A stretch of DNA of 64,000 bases, from NCBI GenBank assembly GCA_019510125.1, contig JAEKKX010000007.1:148618-212617 (forward strand). The letters run 5' to 3'. This stretch comes from Lysobacterales bacterium (GTDB taxonomy: Bacteria; Pseudomonadota; Gammaproteobacteria; Xanthomonadales; Xanthomonadaceae). The notes below the pieces were generated by a model. That model was not told where the DNA came from and made no database searches. It saw only the letters and a program-made list of their open reading frames with translations. Position numbers and translations under genes: made by a program. This document shows positions 62,852 to 64,000 of the stretch, in pieces. The first letter of the stretch is position 1. Every line of letters starts with the position of its first letter.

Positions 62852-62884
62852 GAAACGGCCGGGGAACCCCGGCCGTTTCCTTTT
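62852..62884 (+). terminator. Strong intrinsic terminator after the TonB receptor
   Basis: A perfect 13-bp stem (62852-62864 with 62867-62879, loop AA) followed by CTTTT. It lies 23 bp after the original receptor stop at 62828, which supports that stop as the true gene end. Confidence 0.88.
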
Positions 62885-63006
62885 GAGATACCAACCGTTG
62901 CGACGCGCGATAGCCATGGATACACTCAAGGCCATGTATCGGCTGCAGTGTTCATGAATAGGGGAATAGACAGCCCTGCGGGACGTATGGACACGATTCC
63001 ACAGAC

Positions 63007-63857
63007 TTGTTGGATCGCAGTCAGGAACTTTCGATCGATGATGCTCAGCTAAGTGCGGTAGGTGCCACCAGTCTGCCTTTCCTGATATCCGGCGCATTGT
63101 CATTTCGGGATGGTCGATTTGACCCGCGTCAATCGGCAATTTTGGTCGATATCGCGCTAGGAAACGTGCGTCTGGAATCAGTGCAGGACCTGCTTGCGAT
63201 CGGTCGTGCGCTAGGCGTTCGTTCGCCGGAAATGAGATCCGAGATGGTCTATGCGGACGCGCCAATAGCGTCGCTGGCATCCGTCATCTTCGCTCACCAC
63301 GAAGCCGTTCCTGCCTTGATGAATGAGCTCGCCGTTGGAATAAATCATGCAGGAGTAGAGGTTCACCCGTATCTTCAGGCGATTGTCACAGGCTTCTATT
63401 GTGTCCATGTGCATCCTTTTCTGGATGGACGCTCTTCATGTGCGCATGTAAGGATGAACTTGCGCGGACAGGATGGGGCCGTGCTCGTACGAATGGCCTC
63501 CGGGAATACATTGAACGTGCATTGCGCTTTCGAAAATTATTTATTGAAGAGGTCGCTGAGTGCCTCGTTGGCGATACGGAGAGAGTCTTTTCATTGATTT
63601 CTGAATTTTCTAAGACGAGAAGCTGCCGAAATGCGCTGCTGACGTCCATCTACTCGAAAGGCGAGGTCGGTGCGGAGTCGATCAGGATGGCCTGCAATGT
63701 TTCGAGAAAAGTAGCTGATGGACGAATTTCCGCTATGCAGATGCAGGCGGAGAGTTACCGTGGCGAAAATTCCCGCGCTTCCATTCGGCCGCCTTGGAAA
63801 ATCTTGCTGCGAGCCAGTGACCACGCGAGGCGTGTTGCAATGGGTGATGCAAATTGA
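63007..63857 (+). pseudogene. Fic-domain gene, frameshifted with a damaged core motif
   Basis: Frame one (from 63007, only a TTG start available) reads SLPFLISGALSF, LASVIFAHHEAVPALMNELA and GFYCVHVHPFLDG, a Fic-domain core. The catalytic HPFxDGNGR is incomplete: HPFLDG runs straight to RSS, lacking NG. The likely continuation is in a second frame, ending at 63857, as REYIERALRFRKLFIEEVAE and on to QMQAES. The shift lies between about 63440 and 63520. No ATG start and reduced GC content are further oddities. Fic enzymes AMPylate or otherwise modify proteins; this copy is probably dead, unless there is a sequence error. The stretch 62885-63006 shows no gene. Confidence 0.55.
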
Positions 63858-63879
63858 TCTGAGAAAGGTGGGAAAGAAT

Positions 63880-64000
63880 ATGAAAGAACTTGGGTGTGAA
63901 ATATCGGGACGTGTGCTTGGAAACCTTCGTGCGGCCGTTGCAGCAGTTCTTGCGATAACGACTATTGCAAGTGCGATGACCGCATCGGCTGGTGGCATTA
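63880..64000 (+). CDS. Start of an exported protein, cut by the window edge
   Basis: An open frame from ATG 63880, preceded by GGGAAAG, runs off the right edge. The 40 residues seen have a charged start (MKELGCEISGRVLGN) and a hydrophobic stretch (AAVAAVLAITTIASAMTASA), which together form a plausible signal peptide with SAMTASA-like cleavage sites. It begins 22 bp after the broken Fic gene, in the same low-GC segment. Family cannot be told from this fragment. Confidence 0.5.
   Translation, partial: MKELGCEISGRVLGNLRAAVAAVLAITTIASAMTASAGGI

Noticed and set aside
62618..63052. 144-codon open frame spanning the receptor end and the following gap
   Set aside because: It runs in the wrong frame through the end of the receptor, the terminator and the gap, with no motif.
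63591..63998. 135-codon open frame on the minus strand at the right edge
   Set aside because: It opposes the Fic second frame and the exported ORF, has no recognisable motif and no ribosome site.

Overview
The window is a very GC-rich (roughly 70 percent by eye), densely coded stretch of gammaproteobacterial chromosome. Gene content points to the Xanthomonadales (Lysobacteraceae: Lysobacter, Luteimonas and relatives): an Oar-like TonB-dependent receptor, a MetX-type acyltransferase, sspAB directly behind petABC, a complete ccmABCDEFGHI operon, and GC-rich hairpin repeats with a DUF559 endonuclease. No rRNA, tRNA or CRISPR array was seen. Genus assignment is inference.

Layout. 0.1-7.6 kb (minus): envelope biogenesis cluster frr-uppS-cdsA-dxr-rseP-bamA, mostly joined by ATGA-type overlaps. 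7.7-13.1 kb: CDF metal exporter and POT peptide transporter (minus), divergent from an exported S9 prolyl-oligopeptidase-type peptidase. 13.2-17.0 kb (minus): modAB without modC, then cstA with its small YbdD partner. 17.2-18.1 kb: three tandem copies of a 326-414 bp hairpin-rich repeat, followed by a DUF559 endonuclease gene whose 3' end is itself a decayed repeat copy. 18.7-23.5 kb (minus): ybeZ-ybeY-ybeX, a DUF4105 protein and corA. 23.6-27.3 kb (plus): a CecR-like TetR regulator with lipoprotein HlyD, ABC ATPase and permease, behind an AT-rich palindrome. 27.3-30.4 kb (minus): metX, a membrane-anchored EEP enzyme, a COG4705 membrane protein. 30.4-37.4 kb (minus): cytochrome c maturation operon. 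37.5-38.6 kb: two DUF3293 paralogs. 38.7-41.2 kb (plus): ybdL-yafV transaminase/omega-amidase pair and an unknown small protein. 41.2-44.5 kb: flavoprotein plus membrane protein (minus), exported DUF2252 protein (plus). 44.5-47.0 kb: miaB (minus) and a lytic transglycosylase (plus). 47.2-51.2 kb (plus): petABC and sspAB. 51.3-56.2 kb: DUF3301, FHA and zinc-ribbon proteins, Trm112-nadC, purEK, a membrane protein. 56.4-59.4 kb: a repeat-containing exported protein, sodB, and the grxD-SDR-marC operon. 59.7-62.8 kb: an Oar-like TonB receptor whose last part is lost by an internal deletion and frameshift. 62.9-64.0 kb: a clearly lower-GC segment with a broken Fic-domain gene and the start of an exported protein at the window edge.

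How the genes fit together. Most of the window is core metabolism and envelope work: isoprenoid and phospholipid precursors, outer membrane assembly, cytochrome c maturation supplying the bc1 complex, and redox/iron handling (sodB, grxD). Accessory or unusual points are the repeat-DUF559 locus, the signal-peptide-bearing kinase-like DUF2252 protein, an SDR lacking its catalytic lysine, and the damaged receptor/Fic junction at the right edge.
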